64,000 nt of DNA from Halalkalibacter hemicellulosilyticusJCM 9152 (GCF_000513115.1 NZ_BAUU01000014.1:1-64000); one strand, 5' to 3'. Positions 28,132-38,809 are shown, counted from the stretch's first letter. Notes: a model not told the origin generated them from the sequence alone. Numbers and translations: made by a program.

Positions 28132-28140
28132 TGCTATAAT
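28132..28140 (+). promoter_or_regulatory. Extended -10 promoter of mutS
   Basis: TGCTATAAT gives a TGn extended -10 with a perfect TATAAT, 35 bases before the mutS ATG. No strong -35 is visible. Confidence 0.55.
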
Positions 28141-28175
28141 AATAAAAGTGATTAATGGACGGTGGAGGGAAACGA

Positions 28176-30770
28176 ATGGCACAAGTAACACCAATGATGA
28201 AGCAATATTTAGAGATTAAGGCTCAGTATACAGATGCCTTTTTATTTTTTCGTCTCGGCGATTTCTATGAAATGTTCTATGAAGATGCTAAGCTTGCTGC
28301 ACAAGAGCTTGAGATTACGTTAACAGGTCGAGGCCAAGGGGAAGAACGGATACCGATGTGCGGGGTACCATATCACTCTGCAGATGCTTACGTGTCAAAG
28401 TTAATAGAAAAGGGCTATAAAATCGCGATCTGTGAACAAGTTGAAGATCCAAGACAGGCAAAAGGAGTTGTAAAGCGTGAAGTCGTGAAACTATTAACTC
28501 CAGGAACGGTCATGGATGGACAAATGATTAAAGAGAAAGAGCACAACTATTTAGTTGCGGTAACAGTGTTTGCAGATCGTTCATATGGAGTAGCTCGTGC
28601 AGACTTAACGACCGGTGAATGTGCGGTTACGTTATTTGAAGATGATTTCGATGAAGTCATTCATGAATTGATAAATAGCGGTACGAAAGAAGTCGTCATT
28701 GCCTCAACATTATCAGAAAGTTTGAAAGTGAAGATAGAAGAACGGAAACAGTTTACGATTTCGATCGAGGATGAATATGATATCTTGGATGGATATGATC
28801 ATTTATGTGAAAACTTACAATCTCATAAACTCATTCAAGCATTTGGTCGTCTATTGCAATATTTAATTCGTACGCAAAAAAGATCGTTGGAACACTTACA
28901 GCCTGTTATTTATTATCCTAGCAACTCTTATTTAAAAATGGATTCCCATACGAAAAGAAATTTAGAACTGACTGAATCGTTGCGTGAAAAGAAAAAGGCG
29001 GGGTCATTGTTAGCTGTTGTTGATAAAACAGTCACGGCGATGGGTGGTAGGCTTGTGAAAAGCTGGATCGATCGACCTCTGATTGACTTGAAGGAGATTG
29101 AGGAGCGTCTTCAAATTGTAACAGCATTCAAAGATCATTATTTTGTACGAGAAGAACTCAGAGATGAACTGCGACATGTGTATGACCTAGAACGTTTAGC
29201 TGGGCGCATTGCATATGGAAGTGTTAATGCACGAGAACTTGTACAGTTGAAACGCTCGTTACAGTGTATTCCTGCCATTAAAGAGCACTGTAAACCACTT
29301 TTAAAAGAAAAAGTTGATGCTTGGTTTCACAATGAAGAAGAGGTAGAACAACTGTTAGATCTATTAGAGGAAAGTCTAGTTGATGATCCACCAATTTCTG
29401 TGACAGAAGGTGGAATGATTCGACAAGGCTACCACGATGAACTAGATACATATCGAGATGCGAGTCGTAATGGGAAGCAATGGATTGCTGAATTAGAACA
29501 GAAAGAACGTAAGGAAACAGGGATTAAGACGTTAAAAGTAGGCTATAATCGTGTTTTTGGTTACTATATTGAAGTGACAAGGGCTAATGTTCATTTGCTA
29601 GAAGAAGGTCGCTATGAACGTAAGCAAACATTGACGAATGCTGAACGATTTATTACACCTGAGTTAAAAGAGAAAGAAGCGTTAATTTTAGAAGCAGAAG
29701 ATAAGCTTACCCAACTAGAATATGATTTATTTGTCGGCATTCGAGAGGCAGCAAAGGAGTATGTTACAGCTATTCAAGCATTGGCTCATTCGATTAGTGA
29801 AATTGATGTGCTTAGTGGATTCGCTGAAATTAGTGAGGACGCGCAATATGTAAAGCCACAGTTTTCAAACAAGAACGAAATTGCGATTCAATCTGGACGT
29901 CATCCAGTCGTTGAGACCGTCATAAAAAAAGGTGAATATGTACAAAATGATCTCCTAATGGAAAAGGGGCGTGAGATGCTGCTCATAACCGGGCCGAACA
30001 TGGCCGGGAAAAGTACATATATGCGTCAACTTGCCTTAATTGTTGTGATGGCACAAATAGGCTGTTATGTCCCAGCGGATGTGGCTGAACTGCCTATTTT
30101 TGACCAAATCTTTACACGAATTGGTGCGGCAGACGATTTAGCAAGCGGTCAAAGTACCTTTATGGTCGAAATGCTAGAGACGAAATATGCACTTACAAAA
30201 GCAACAGAAAATAGTCTGATTTTATTAGACGAGATTGGTCGTGGAACGTCAACTTATGATGGTATGGCATTAGCGCAAGCTATTATTGAATTCATACATG
30301 ATACAATCCGAGCAAAAACGATGTTTTCTACTCATTATCATGAGCTAACGGCTTTAGAAGGGACTCTTGAAAATTTAAAGAACGTTCATGTTTCTGCTAT
30401 AGAAGAAGATGGAAAGGTTGTTTTTCTTCATAAGGTTGTTGATGGACAAGCTGACCGAAGCTATGGTATTTATGTTGCTGAGCTTGCTGAGTTACCAGCT
30501 GAAGTGACGAGAAGAGCAGACGAATTATTAAAACAGTTAGAATCGACACCTTCGCTAAACCCTGGTAGTGTCGTGAAGGAGAATCAAAGTCAGCCTGAGC
30601 AGTTATCATTGTTTTTTGACGAGCAAAAAGAAGCAGAACGAGGGAAACCATACAAACGGAACGATAAGACTGATAAAATTATGAAGAAGCTAAGTGAAAA
30701 GGATGTCTTACATATGACACCTATAGAGGCTCTTCATTTCATTAATGATTTACAGAAGCTAATCAAATAG
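28176..30770 (+). CDS. mutS: DNA mismatch recognition protein MutS
   Basis: An 864-residue mismatch sensor. The N-terminal mismatch-binding domain has the F-x-E signature in [12 protein letters not shown] (about residues 31-42). Walker A GPNMAGKS is near 607, [10 protein letters not shown] (Walker B/D-loop) near 683 and STHYHEL after it. The C-terminal helix-turn-helix dimerisation tail is present. The ATG at 28176 follows GGTGGAGGG; an ATG at 28155 has no ribosome site. It forms an operon with mutL after 16 bases. Confidence 0.98.
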   Translation: MAQVTPMMKQYLEIKAQYTDAFLFFRLGDFYEMFYEDAKLAAQELEITLTGRGQGEERIPMCGVPYHSADAYVSKLIEKGYKIAICEQVEDPRQAKGVVKREVVKLLTPGTVMDGQMIKEKEHNYLVAVTVFADRSYGVARADLTTGECAVTLFEDDFDEVIHELINSGTKEVVIASTLSESLKVKIEERKQFTISIEDEYDILDGYDHLCENLQSHKLIQAFGRLLQYLIRTQKRSLEHLQPVIYYPSNSYLKMDSHTKRNLELTESLREKKKAGSLLAVVDKTVTAMGGRLVKSWIDRPLIDLKEIEERLQIVTAFKDHYFVREELRDELRHVYDLERLAGRIAYGSVNARELVQLKRSLQCIPAIKEHCKPLLKEKVDAWFHNEEEVEQLLDLLEESLVDDPPISVTEGGMIRQGYHDELDTYRDASRNGKQWIAELEQKERKETGIKTLKVGYNRVFGYYIEVTRANVHLLEEGRYERKQTLTNAERFITPELKEKEALILEAEDKLTQLEYDLFVGIREAAKEYVTAIQALAHSISEIDVLSGFAEISEDAQYVKPQFSNKNEIAIQSGRHPVVETVIKKGEYVQNDLLMEKGREMLLITGPNMAGKSTYMRQLALIVVMAQIGCYVPADVAELPIFDQIFTRIGAADDLASGQSTFMVEMLETKYALTKATENSLILLDEIGRGTSTYDGMALAQAIIEFIHDTIRAKTMFSTHYHELTALEGTLENLKNVHVSAIEEDGKVVFLHKVVDGQADRSYGIYVAELAELPAEVTRRADELLKQLESTPSLNPGSVVKENQSQPEQLSLFFDEQKEAERGKPYKRNDKTDKIMKKLSEKDVLHMTPIEALHFINDLQKLIK

Positions 30771-30786
30771 TAAGAGGTGGAGTTCG

Positions 30787-32637
30787 ATGGCTAAAATAAT
30801 TAGGTTAGATGAGGCGTTATCTAATAAGATCGCAGCAGGTGAGGTTGTCGAACGTCCTGCTTCGATAGTAAAAGAATTAATTGAAAATGCTATTGATGCA
30901 AATAGCACCTCTATTTTAATCGAAGCAGAGGAAGGGGGCCTTTCACACATTCGCATTGTTGACAACGGTGATGGTATGGACAGTGATGATGTGGAAACAG
31001 CCTTCTTCCGGCATGCGACGAGTAAAATTAAGAACGATCGTGATTTATTTCATATTTCGACATTAGGATTTCGTGGAGAAGCACTGCCGAGTATCGCATC
31101 TGTCTCTTATGTAACATTACTAACGAGTACTGGGGCAGAAAAGGGAATCGAGTTAAAGTTAGAAGGTGGTACAATCGTATCGAAAAGTGCAGCCCGAGCT
31201 CGTAAAGGTACGGAAGTGGTTGTTACAAACCTATTTTATAATACACCTGCTCGATTAAAATATGTAAAAACCGTACATACAGAAGCTGGTAACATTAGTG
31301 ATGTTGTTAACCGTCTAGCACTTGCTCATCCGGCTATTGCCTTTCATTATCGGCATGATGGGAAGGACGTCTTACGGACCGCGGGTAATGGTGATGTTCG
31401 CCAAGTAGCCTCTTCGATCTATGGTCGTCAAGTTGCTAAGCAAATGATTGAAATTAGTGGTCGATCGTTAGATTATGAACTTGAAGGTTGGATCGCCAAA
31501 CCAGAGGTGAACCGCGCATCTAGACAGTATATTTCGATTTTTATTAATGGGCGCTATATCCGGAATTTCGCCTTAGCTCGTGCCATCCAAGCAGGGTATC
31601 ATACGTTACTTCCAATCGGTCGATATCCGATTGGCGTCCTTTCGATTAATATGGATCCTCAGCTTATTGATGTGAATGTTCATCCTGCTAAGCTTGAAGT
31701 ACGTTTAAGTAAGGAGGAAGAGCTTTCGCAATTATTAACGGAGGTTATTCAAAACGCATTTAAGAAAGAGACGCTTATACCAGAGGTTGATACTCGTCAG
31801 AGAAGTTCGTTTGAACCTACTGTGAAAGAGGAGCAGCTACGTTTGAACTTGGAGCAACAACAGAATGAAATGGTTCGAACGATTGAAGATGATCATAGCG
31901 CTAGCACATTCCAATATAATGAGTCTGTGAATCATTCTTTTCATGAAGAGACAGATCGTCAGCTCGAACAGACACGTGATACTAAGGGAAATGACAGTGA
32001 GCTAGAAGAGAACATGCAAGAGAGCAAATTAGATCGTAAAGAGAATTCAGCATCGCGCGTTCCGACACTTTATCCTATTGGACAAATGCATGGAACGTAT
32101 ATTGTCGCTCAAAATGATACAGGAATGTATTTAATTGACCAACATGCTGCGCAAGAGCGGATAAAGTATGAATATTTTCGTGATAAAGTGGGGCAAGTTA
32201 CGCGGCATGTACAAGAGTTAATGGTGCCAATTACCTTTGAATATACGGTACAAGAAGCACATGTCATTTCCGAGCATTTAGATGATCTAAAAGCAGTAGG
32301 TGTCTTTTTAGAGCCTTTTGGACATCAGTCTTATGTTGTGAAATCTCATCCAAGTTGGTTTCCGAAAGGATATGAGGAAGAAACGATTAAAGAAATGATT
32401 GATTATTTATTAACCTATAAATCAATTGATTTAGCGAAGCTCCGTGAAGAAGCGGCAATCTTAATGTCGTGTAAGGCAGCTATTAAGGCGAATCGTCATT
32501 TGCGTCATGATGAAATGTATGCGCTATTAGAATCTTTACGTCAAAGCAGTGATCCGTTTACTTGTCCTCACGGTCGGCCTATTATTGTTCATTTTTCTAC
32601 GTATTCAATTGAAAAAATGTTTAAAAGAATCATGTAA
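30787..32637 (+). CDS. mutL: DNA mismatch repair endonuclease MutL
   Basis: A 616-residue GHKL ATPase that links MutS to strand incision. N-terminal motifs: [29 protein letters not shown]. After a variable linker (about 340-425) the dimerisation/endonuclease domain carries [12 protein letters not shown], the metal-binding nicking motif typical of MutL from bacteria without MutH. CPHGRP near the C-terminus is another conserved metal site. AGAGGTGGAG precedes the ATG. Confidence 0.98.
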   Translation: MAKIIRLDEALSNKIAAGEVVERPASIVKELIENAIDANSTSILIEAEEGGLSHIRIVDNGDGMDSDDVETAFFRHATSKIKNDRDLFHISTLGFRGEALPSIASVSYVTLLTSTGAEKGIELKLEGGTIVSKSAARARKGTEVVVTNLFYNTPARLKYVKTVHTEAGNISDVVNRLALAHPAIAFHYRHDGKDVLRTAGNGDVRQVASSIYGRQVAKQMIEISGRSLDYELEGWIAKPEVNRASRQYISIFINGRYIRNFALARAIQAGYHTLLPIGRYPIGVLSINMDPQLIDVNVHPAKLEVRLSKEEELSQLLTEVIQNAFKKETLIPEVDTRQRSSFEPTVKEEQLRLNLEQQQNEMVRTIEDDHSASTFQYNESVNHSFHEETDRQLEQTRDTKGNDSELEENMQESKLDRKENSASRVPTLYPIGQMHGTYIVAQNDTGMYLIDQHAAQERIKYEYFRDKVGQVTRHVQELMVPITFEYTVQEAHVISEHLDDLKAVGVFLEPFGHQSYVVKSHPSWFPKGYEEETIKEMIDYLLTYKSIDLAKLREEAAILMSCKAAIKANRHLRHDEMYALLESLRQSSDPFTCPHGRPIIVHFSTYSIEKMFKRIM

Positions 32638-32656
32638 GGGAAAAGGTGAGAGTAAT

Positions 32657-33427
32657 GTGATTATTACAACAGCTAGGAAACAAATAAAAACACTTGCTAA
32701 TGAGGCTGAAAGGATTAGTCGAGATTTAGATTCTAACTATTTTTTACGTGATGACAGATCAGTCACAACACTTGTAAATGAATACAAAGAAGATGTACTC
32801 ATTGTCGGAAAAGATCGGTTAACCTTGTATCCTAAAGATGGTGGACAGCCTTTCTTTTATCATCCTAATTCAGCCATGTTTCGGGTAAAACAATTTTTGA
32901 AAACAGGATATGATCCACTCGTTGAGGTTGGTCGCTTACAAAAAGGTATGAATGTTCTTGATTGTACATTGGGGTTAGCTGCAGATGCCCTAGTAGCCAA
33001 AATCGCTGTTGGTGAATGTGGTCATGTAACTGGTATTGAAGCAAACCATATTTTAGCCTACCTTGTTCGATATGGATTGCATAATTGGAAAGACGGACAT
33101 CCTTATTTGCTTAAAGCGATGAAGACAATCGAAGTCATTCATCAATCTCATTTCACTTTTTTACAGAGCTGCGAGGATGAAAGCTATGATGTGATCTATT
33201 TTGATCCGATGTTTGAGAGTAACATTGAATCGATTGGGCTGAAGGGTTTGAAGAGCTTTGCCGTATATGATGACCTTACATTTGAAACGATTCATGAAGC
33301 GAAAAGAGTTTCTAAAAAAAGGATTATTTTAAAGGACCACTTCCAAAGTAAACGTTTTGAACGGTTTGGATTTCATGTAGTCAAGAGACAGCATACCACA
33401 TTTCGTTACGGTTTTATTGAAAAATAG
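32657..33427 (+). CDS. Class I SAM-dependent methyltransferase (RsmJ-like)
   Basis: A 256-residue protein with a Rossmann methyltransferase core: VLDCTLGLAADAL (SAM-binding motif I, about residues 99-111), GIEAN, and YFDPMFE (motif IV, DPPY-like). The pattern recalls the RsmJ/DUF548 group that methylates 16S rRNA guanosine, but the target here is unproven. The GTG at 32657 follows AAAAGGTGAG by 7 bases. The longer open frame runs antiparallel to sense into mutL and is not credible. It lies between mutL and miaA. Confidence 0.8.
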   Translation: MIITTARKQIKTLANEAERISRDLDSNYFLRDDRSVTTLVNEYKEDVLIVGKDRLTLYPKDGGQPFFYHPNSAMFRVKQFLKTGYDPLVEVGRLQKGMNVLDCTLGLAADALVAKIAVGECGHVTGIEANHILAYLVRYGLHNWKDGHPYLLKAMKTIEVIHQSHFTFLQSCEDESYDVIYFDPMFESNIESIGLKGLKSFAVYDDLTFETIHEAKRVSKKRIILKDHFQSKRFERFGFHVVKRQHTTFRYGFIEK

Positions 33428-33457
33428 GTTTGAATTTCCAAAAAACAGGAGATAATG

Positions 33458-34399
33458 ATGAAAGAAAAATTGTTAGTCATTGTAGGCCCTACAGCTGTAG
33501 GGAAGACTGCACTAAGTATTGAGCTGGCCAAACGCTATAATGGTGAAGTTATTAGCGGAGATTCAATGCAGGTCTATAAAGGAATGGATATTGGAACAGC
33601 TAAGGTTTCTTTGGACGAGCAACAAGGGATTCCACATCATTTAATTGATATTAAAGATCCTGCAGATTCTTTTTCCGTTGCTGATTTTCAGGCAAATGTT
33701 ATTCCGTTAGTGACAGCGTTAAATGATAAGCAGAAGCTACCGATATTAGTCGGGGGAACAGGCTTATATGTTAATGCTGTTATTCAGCAATATGATTTAG
33801 TCAACCGACCTGGTGATGAAAGTTATCGTCGACAACTTGAAGAAGTAGCGATTGAACGAGGAACAACATATTTACATAAACAATTGAAAGAACTTGATGC
33901 CAAAAGTGCGGAACTCATTCATCCGAATAATGTAAGGCGCGTGATTCGTGCATTAGAATTAACGAAGGCGTTAGGTATTCCATTTTCTGAGCAACAACAA
34001 GAGGAAGAGAAGGACAGTCCTTATGATTTAGTGTATATGGCTTTGTCAATGGAACGAAAACAGCTATATGAGCGAATTAACAAGCGAGTTGATATGATGA
34101 TGGAGCAAGGCTTGTTAGAGGAGGTGACGAATCTTCATAAGCAAGGAATTCGTCATTGTCAGTCCATTCAAGCGATTGGTTACAAAGAGCTCTATCAATA
34201 TTTAGATGGAGAAATTTCTTTAGATTTAGCGATTGAGCTATTGAAGAAAAACTCACGACATTATGCAAAAAGACAGCTGACTTGGTTTAGAAATAAGACA
34301 AATGCAAAGTGGTTCGATATGACAAATGGATTACATTCTGATGTTTTTTTTGAAATATGCCGATTTATTGAAGGACAATGGCCTTCAATGGCGAAATAA
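33458..34399 (+). CDS. miaA: tRNA dimethylallyltransferase MiaA
   Basis: A 313-residue enzyme that transfers dimethylallyl to N6 of A37 in tRNA, the step preceding MiaB. P-loop GPTAVGKT is at residues 9-16. Other motifs are SGDSMQVYKGMDIGTAK, PHHLID and VGGTGLY. There are two adjacent ATGs (33455, 33458); the second has better spacing from AGGAG. It is followed by hfq after 29 bases, the usual Bacillus order. Confidence 0.97.
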   Translation: MKEKLLVIVGPTAVGKTALSIELAKRYNGEVISGDSMQVYKGMDIGTAKVSLDEQQGIPHHLIDIKDPADSFSVADFQANVIPLVTALNDKQKLPILVGGTGLYVNAVIQQYDLVNRPGDESYRRQLEEVAIERGTTYLHKQLKELDAKSAELIHPNNVRRVIRALELTKALGIPFSEQQQEEEKDSPYDLVYMALSMERKQLYERINKRVDMMMEQGLLEEVTNLHKQGIRHCQSIQAIGYKELYQYLDGEISLDLAIELLKKNSRHYAKRQLTWFRNKTNAKWFDMTNGLHSDVFFEICRFIEGQWPSMAK

Positions 34400-34428
34400 A
34401 GAGATAGTCAATTAGAGGAGGAGTCCTG

Positions 34429-34665
34429 ATGAAACAACAACCTGTAAATATTCAAGATCAATTTTTAAATCAATTACGTAAAGAAAATATTCCGGTAACA
34501 ATCTTTTTAACAAATGGCTTTCAAATTCGTGGACTTGTTAAGGGGTTTGATAACTTTACGGTCATAGTTGAATCAGAAGGGAAACAGCAGCTTGTATTTA
34601 AGCATGCGATTTCCACATTTGCACCTCAACGTAATGTTCAGCTTAAATCTGAGCCTGAAGCATAG
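34429..34665 (+). CDS. hfq: RNA-binding protein Hfq
   Basis: A 78-residue Sm-like protein that forms hexameric rings binding small RNAs and mRNAs. Sm1 ([22 protein letters not shown]) and Sm2 ([13 protein letters not shown], with the Bacillus KHA variant of YKH) are intact. AGAGGAGG precedes the ATG. Probably co-transcribed with miaA and ended by the hairpin just downstream. Confidence 0.97.
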   Translation: MKQQPVNIQDQFLNQLRKENIPVTIFLTNGFQIRGLVKGFDNFTVIVESEGKQQLVFKHAISTFAPQRNVQLKSEPEA

Positions 34666-34689
34666 AAAAGAAGGGAAAGCGATCAAAGA

Positions 34690-34732
34690 AGCAGCTAAGT
34701 TGGCTTATTATAAGCTTATTAGCTGCTTTTTT
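34690..34732 (+). terminator. hfq terminator
   Basis: GCAGCTAA (34691-34698) pairs with TTAGCTGC (34719-34726), followed by TTTTTTG. It overlaps the 3' end of the convergent recombinase-like gene. Confidence 0.85.
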
Positions 34733-35702
34733 GTAGTTGTATACGCTGAACATCGGACAAGGTTAAGTATGTTTGTATATATCGTTGAAGTGATTGTTCA
34801 GATGTGTATCCCGTTGCCTCTAGTAATTGATGAAGCTTTTCCCCAGATACTAACCTTCTTAATATAGCTGTATTTCGTAATGTCTGTGCTGAAATTCCCT
34901 TTCGTAATTGTGCTCGTTCTATTTCTTGTCGCAACATTTTTTGAATAGCAATGATCGTCATACGTTTTGGGGCATCGTCCTCATAGGACCAATGAAACGT
35001 CTTTCGTTGGAAATCAAAGGCGACAAAGAACGGGTCGTGGCTATGAAATTTAGGTCTAACTGGTTCGGGAATGGTTTTCATATAACGGTAACTGAGCGCG
35101 GCGTCGTCATTTGTAAGCATTAACGTACGAACAGTATGATGAACATCTGCTATTTGTATGCGTCTATGTTGGAATTGGATATGACTCATGTTTATGTTTG
35201 TCACTTCTTGGATTGTTAAACCATAGCGAAGAAATAAGGTGATAATAAATTCGTTCCGAGCTTGGTAATATCGAAATGTTTCAAGTTGTTTCTCTGATAA
35301 GAATGCAGTAGATCGTAATGATTGAAAGAGCTGTTGTTCTTCCTCTAATGAAATCCAATCAGAAGATGAGAGAGGTTCAACGGTAAGTTCGGGAGGGTCA
35401 ATCAAAAGGATAGCACGTAATTTAGGTTGTCTTTGATTCTGCTGAAAAAGCGCAAGCTGTTTTAAAACACTATGAATTCGTCTAATTGTCCGAGTATGAT
35501 AGTTTCTCTTTATTTGTAAATCAAAGAAAAATATATCTATTTCATTTTTAGATAAATCCCATTTGCCATTATAGTTATCATCAATCCATGCTTGAAAATC
35601 TAGTAAGTCATACCTATAACGAGAAATGGTGGAAGGTTTTCTTCCTTTAAAGGACAATTCTTGGAGAAATGCTTCTACAAATGGAGGTAATTGATTCTTC
35701 AT
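34719..35702 (-). CDS. Tyrosine recombinase-fold protein with altered catalytic residues
   Basis: A 327-residue XerC/D-like protein. It has an N-terminal SAM-like core-binding domain (residues 5-90, RKPSTISRYRYDLLDFQAWI) and a C-terminal integrase-like domain. At the Arg-I box (usually TGLRxSEL) it reads YGLTIQEV, with Thr for Arg. The box-II HxLRH reads QTLRN. The LGH motif reads TGY. Only the second Arg and the C-terminal Tyr (QRYIQ) seem kept. It may thus bind DNA without recombining. Start ATG at 35702 follows AGAAAGGGTG; the longer frame has no ribosome site. It is the only minus gene between tepA and glnA. Confidence 0.78.
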   Translation of the reverse strand: MKNQLPPFVEAFLQELSFKGRKPSTISRYRYDLLDFQAWIDDNYNGKWDLSKNEIDIFFFDLQIKRNYHTRTIRRIHSVLKQLALFQQNQRQPKLRAILLIDPPELTVEPLSSSDWISLEEEQQLFQSLRSTAFLSEKQLETFRYYQARNEFIITLFLRYGLTIQEVTNINMSHIQFQHRRIQIADVHHTVRTLMLTNDDAALSYRYMKTIPEPVRPKFHSHDPFFVAFDFQRKTFHWSYEDDAPKRMTIIAIQKMLRQEIERAQLRKGISAQTLRNTAILRRLVSGEKLHQLLEATGYTSEQSLQRYIQTYLTLSDVQRIQLQKSS

Positions 35703-35817
35703 GGGAAACACCCTTTCTAATGGAGGATAAATATGTAAAATAGCTAATTTTAGTTTAAAAGGATTCATATAAAAAATCAATAAATAGAATCTGTTCAAAA
35801 AGTACTTAAAATATGGC

Positions 35818-35831
35818 AATGGCTCCGTTGC
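35818..35831 (-). repeat. Short copy of GCAACG..AGCCATT repeat
   Basis: On the minus strand it reads GCAACGGAGCCATT, a shorter form of the unit found at 37313 and 37387. It lies in the 530-base gap between the recombinase-like gene and spoVK. That gap also holds ACTGTAACGGCTCAGCAC near 36121, similar to ACTGTAACGACTCCGCAC near 15443. No gene is seen in it. Confidence 0.5.
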
Positions 35832-36231
35832 TACGCGTCTTGTGGCGAGAAAACGACTCACTATCAGTAGTGAAATCATCCATCTTTCTAAGTTGTATAA
35901 AAAGGCCTGAATAGTAGGCCCCGAAATAAATTTTTCAACTTCTTATATGAACGTGCTGTGAATAGTTATCATATAGTCACTTTTTTCTAGAAAATATGAC
36001 TAATGAACAAAGGTGAAAGGGCGTTTAGTTATTAGAAGTTTAATCAAGGAGGAAGTAGGCGGATACGTGCGATGTGTCGGCTTCACTCGGTACATGTTCT
36101 ATTTTCAGAAATGCTCAACCAACTGTAACGGCTCAGCACGACGCAATTAAGTTGGAACAAAATAGGCTTTTGTCTCATATAATATAGAAGATCATATCGG
36201 ACTGGTTTTTGTCAGCAAAGGGGTGAACATC

Positions 36232-37179
36232 ATGGATAACCCAGCGTATGTGAGAAAAAAAGGTCGCATTAATGTTGTGCTAACACAAAAACAAAATAAA
36301 TTTGAGGAAGAGTCCTTATTTGAGAATGAAGAATCTAAAATAGAGCATGATGTATTAGCACGTTTTGAACAGGAGCTAGGAGAATATGTTGGATTAGAGG
36401 AAGTGAAACGGCTCGTTAAGGAAATTTATGCGTGGCTATTTATTAATCGTTGTCGAGAAAAGGAAGGGCTAAAGGTAACGAAGCAAGCCCTTCATATGAT
36501 TTTCAAAGGGAATCCAGGTACTGGAAAGACGACAGTTGCTCGTTTAATTGCTTCTTTTTTTCATGAAATGGGTGTGTTAGCTAAAGGTCATTTCCTAGAG
36601 GTCGAGCGAGCGGATCTTGTTGGTGAATATATTGGTCATACTGCTCAGAAAACACGTGAGGTGTTAAAAAAGGCACACGGTGGTGTGCTTTTCATTGACG
36701 AGGCATATTCTCTTGCGCGTGGTGGTGAAAAGGACTTTGGCAAAGAAGCGATTGATACGCTAGTGAAAGCAATGGAAGATCGCCAACATGAATTTGTGTT
36801 AATTTTAGCTGGATATTCAGATGAAATGGACTATTTCCTGTCACTGAATCCAGGGTTACCTTCGCGCTTTCCGATCGCGATTGATTTCCCTAATTATTCA
36901 ACAAATCAATTAATGGAAATGGTACGAAGAATGTTACATGAACGACAGTATACATTAACGGAAGATGCACAAAAGCATGTAAAAGACCATTTACAGAAGA
37001 TTAGAAGTGAAGAGGAAGGGACATTTAGTAATGGACGCTATGTTCGAAATATGATTGAGGAAGCGATTCGTTTTCAAGCCGTACGATTATTACGTGATGG
37101 TACGTTTGATAAGGATTCATTAGTTACGATCAAACGGTTGGATTTTCAGTTTCACTCTTCACATGTAAAAGTAAACTAA
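36232..37179 (+). CDS. spoVK: Stage V sporulation protein K (AAA ATPase)
   Basis: A 315-residue AAA+ ATPase of the CbxX/CfxQ-SpoVK group, needed for spore maturation. Walker A GNPGTGKT (about residues 96-103), Walker B GVLFIDEAYSL (about 155-165), sensor/arginine region NPGLPSRFP. The ATG at 36232 lies 8 bases after AAAGGGG; a GTG at 36223 is inside that site. It sits upstream of hflX as in B. subtilis. Confidence 0.93.
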   Translation: MDNPAYVRKKGRINVVLTQKQNKFEEESLFENEESKIEHDVLARFEQELGEYVGLEEVKRLVKEIYAWLFINRCREKEGLKVTKQALHMIFKGNPGTGKTTVARLIASFFHEMGVLAKGHFLEVERADLVGEYIGHTAQKTREVLKKAHGGVLFIDEAYSLARGGEKDFGKEAIDTLVKAMEDRQHEFVLILAGYSDEMDYFLSLNPGLPSRFPIAIDFPNYSTNQLMEMVRRMLHERQYTLTEDAQKHVKDHLQKIRSEEEGTFSNGRYVRNMIEEAIRFQAVRLLRDGTFDKDSLVTIKRLDFQFHSSHVKVN

Positions 37180-37202
37180 TTGTATCGCCTGCTTTATGAG
37201 AA

Positions 37203-37241
37203 GGGCACTGAAAAAGTGCGATTTTCACTTTTTCAGTGCCC
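37203..37241 (+). terminator. spoVK terminator, CACTGAAAAAGTG-type hairpin
   Basis: GGGCACTGAAAAAGTG pairs perfectly with CACTTTTTCAGTGCCC. Related hairpins with the same word occur at 37421-37455 and 53163-53197. Confidence 0.8.
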
Positions 37242-37312
37242 TGTAAGTAATGTGCGTAGTCGTTGTCCGATTTTGAAAGTCTTGATATGAGTGGTTTTTT
37301 CATAGCAAGGCG

Positions 37313-37404
37313 CGCAACGAGCGGAGCCATTACTCTTCTTTGAGTTACTAGAAAGGACTTTTTCAGTGGTTTCTCGTATCAGGCGAGCAACGAGTGAAGC
37401 CATT
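37313..37404 (+). repeat. Tandem pair of GCAACGAG..AGCCATT repeats
   Basis: GCAACGAGCGGAGCCATT (37313-37330) and GCAACGAGTGAAGCCATT (37387-37404) are direct copies 74 bases apart. The first extends into 37325-37369, which recurs inverted at 46812-46855 with roughly 39 of 45 bases shared. The region between spoVK and hflX is made of such units and has no gene. Confidence 0.75.
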
Positions 37405-37420
37405 GCTAGTCAAATCAAAG

Positions 37421-37455
37421 GTACTGAAAAAGTTGATTTTTACTTTCTCAGTGGC
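37421..37455. repeat. CACTGAAAAAGT-type hairpin
   Basis: GGTACTGAAAAAGT faces ACTTTCTCAGTGGCC around TTGATTTTT. It resembles the spoVK terminator and the 53163 hairpin. Confidence 0.55.
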
Positions 37456-37534
37456 CTCCTTTATGAGCAGGCTTTTAAATTTGCCTTTGCTCATGATATG
37501 ATGAAGAAGGATTTTAAGGAAAGGTGTGGCTTGA

Positions 37535-38809
37535 TTGGAAGAAGTGATAAAGCGTGAACAGGAACAGGTCGTTCTCATAGGGTGTCAGTTGGATAGTGAT
37601 GATGAACGTTTTGACTATTCCATGGGTGAATTAAAGAGCTTAGTTGAAACGGCTCAAGGTACAGTTGTTATGACAATAATTCAAAAACGTCAAAAGGTTG
37701 AGCCGTCCACATACATAGGAAGAGGAAAGGTTGAAGAACTTGTTTCGTTTATAGAGGATACAGATGTCGATTTAATTGTTTTTAATGATGAGTTAACACC
37801 GAGTCAAATAAGAAATGTTTATACGAGAACGAAAGTAACAGTCATTGATCGAACCCAACTTATTTTAGATATATTTGCAGCTCGTGCAAAATCGCGTGAA
37901 GGGAAGCTTCAAGTTGAGCTTGCTCAGCTTTCTTATTTGTTACCGAGATTGGCTGGACAAGGTATCGCTTTATCACGTCAAGGTGGGGGAATTGGTGCGA
38001 AAGGACCTGGGGAGACGAAGCTAGAATCTGACCGCCGCCATATTCGCAGAAGAATGGATGAGATCAAACAACAGCTTGAAACGATTGTCGGTCATCGAAA
38101 ACGTTATCGAGCTCAACGTAAACGAAATGAAACGTTACAGGTTGCTTTAGTTGGTTATACAAATGCAGGGAAATCTACTCTTCTTAATCGTTTAGCAAAT
38201 GCAGAGACGTTGGAAGAGAATCAGCTATTTGCGACATTAGATCCGACAACGAGAAAATGCTCATTAACAAATGGACTTACGATCTTACTTTCGGATACGG
38301 TTGGCTTCATTCAAGACTTACCTACAACACTCGTAGCAGCCTTTCGCTCTACTTTGGAGGAGTTAGTAGAGGCAGATTTATTACTTCATGTTGTAGATTG
38401 TTCAAATGCTGATTACGTACAGCATGAAGAGACAGTGAAACAATTGGTCGCAGAGCTTGGCGCACAGCACGTTCCCCAATTACTTATTTACAACAAAAGT
38501 GACCAAAAAATAATACCGTTTGTCCCTTCCTATCATGATGATTCCATTGAAATCTCTGCATTGGAAGCTGATGACATTGACGCATTAAAAGAAGCAATCG
38601 AAGAGAAGCTTCTTGAGCAAATGGTCGCCTACCATGTTCAGTTGTTTGCGACAGAAGGAAAATTTCTAGCAAAATGTAAACAAACAACGATCCTAAAGCA
38701 AGCGGAATGGAATGAGGAAGGTGAGTATTATGATGTTTGTGGTTTTGTTCACCAACATACAACAATTGGTCAAGAGTTAATGAAACGGATGAAGGATGAG
38801 GAAGAATAG
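37535..38809 (+). CDS. hflX: Ribosome-associated GTPase HflX
   Basis: A 424-residue GTPase that splits or rescues stalled ribosomes. The N-terminal HflX domain has YIGRGKVEEL. A glycine-rich linker (RQGGGIGAKGPGETKLE) leads to the G domain: G1 GYTNAGKST (about residues 204-212), G3 DTVGF, G4 NKSD. A TTG start follows GGAAAGGTG by about 8 bases. The gene precedes ynbB by one base, as in B. subtilis ynbA-ynbB. Confidence 0.94.
   Translation: MEEVIKREQEQVVLIGCQLDSDDERFDYSMGELKSLVETAQGTVVMTIIQKRQKVEPSTYIGRGKVEELVSFIEDTDVDLIVFNDELTPSQIRNVYTRTKVTVIDRTQLILDIFAARAKSREGKLQVELAQLSYLLPRLAGQGIALSRQGGGIGAKGPGETKLESDRRHIRRRMDEIKQQLETIVGHRKRYRAQRKRNETLQVALVGYTNAGKSTLLNRLANAETLEENQLFATLDPTTRKCSLTNGLTILLSDTVGFIQDLPTTLVAAFRSTLEELVEADLLLHVVDCSNADYVQHEETVKQLVAELGAQHVPQLLIYNKSDQKIIPFVPSYHDDSIEISALEADDIDALKEAIEEKLLEQMVAYHVQLFATEGKFLAKCKQTTILKQAEWNEEGEYYDVCGFVHQHTTIGQELMKRMKDEEE

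Noticed and set aside
34568-34867. 99-codon + strand frame overlapping hfq
   Set aside because: It is out of frame with hfq, runs through its terminator and lies antisense to the recombinase-like gene.
34719-35702. Integrase of a genomic island or prophage
   Set aside because: Neighbours are core genes (hfq, spoVK), no tRNA or att duplication is visible, and catalytic residues are altered.
37180-37535. CRISPR array
   Set aside because: Only two direct units 74 bases apart, with hairpins and no regular spacers or cas genes.
37366-37557. 63-codon frame upstream of hflX
   Set aside because: It lies entirely in the repeat array and overlaps the hflX start; no ribosome site.
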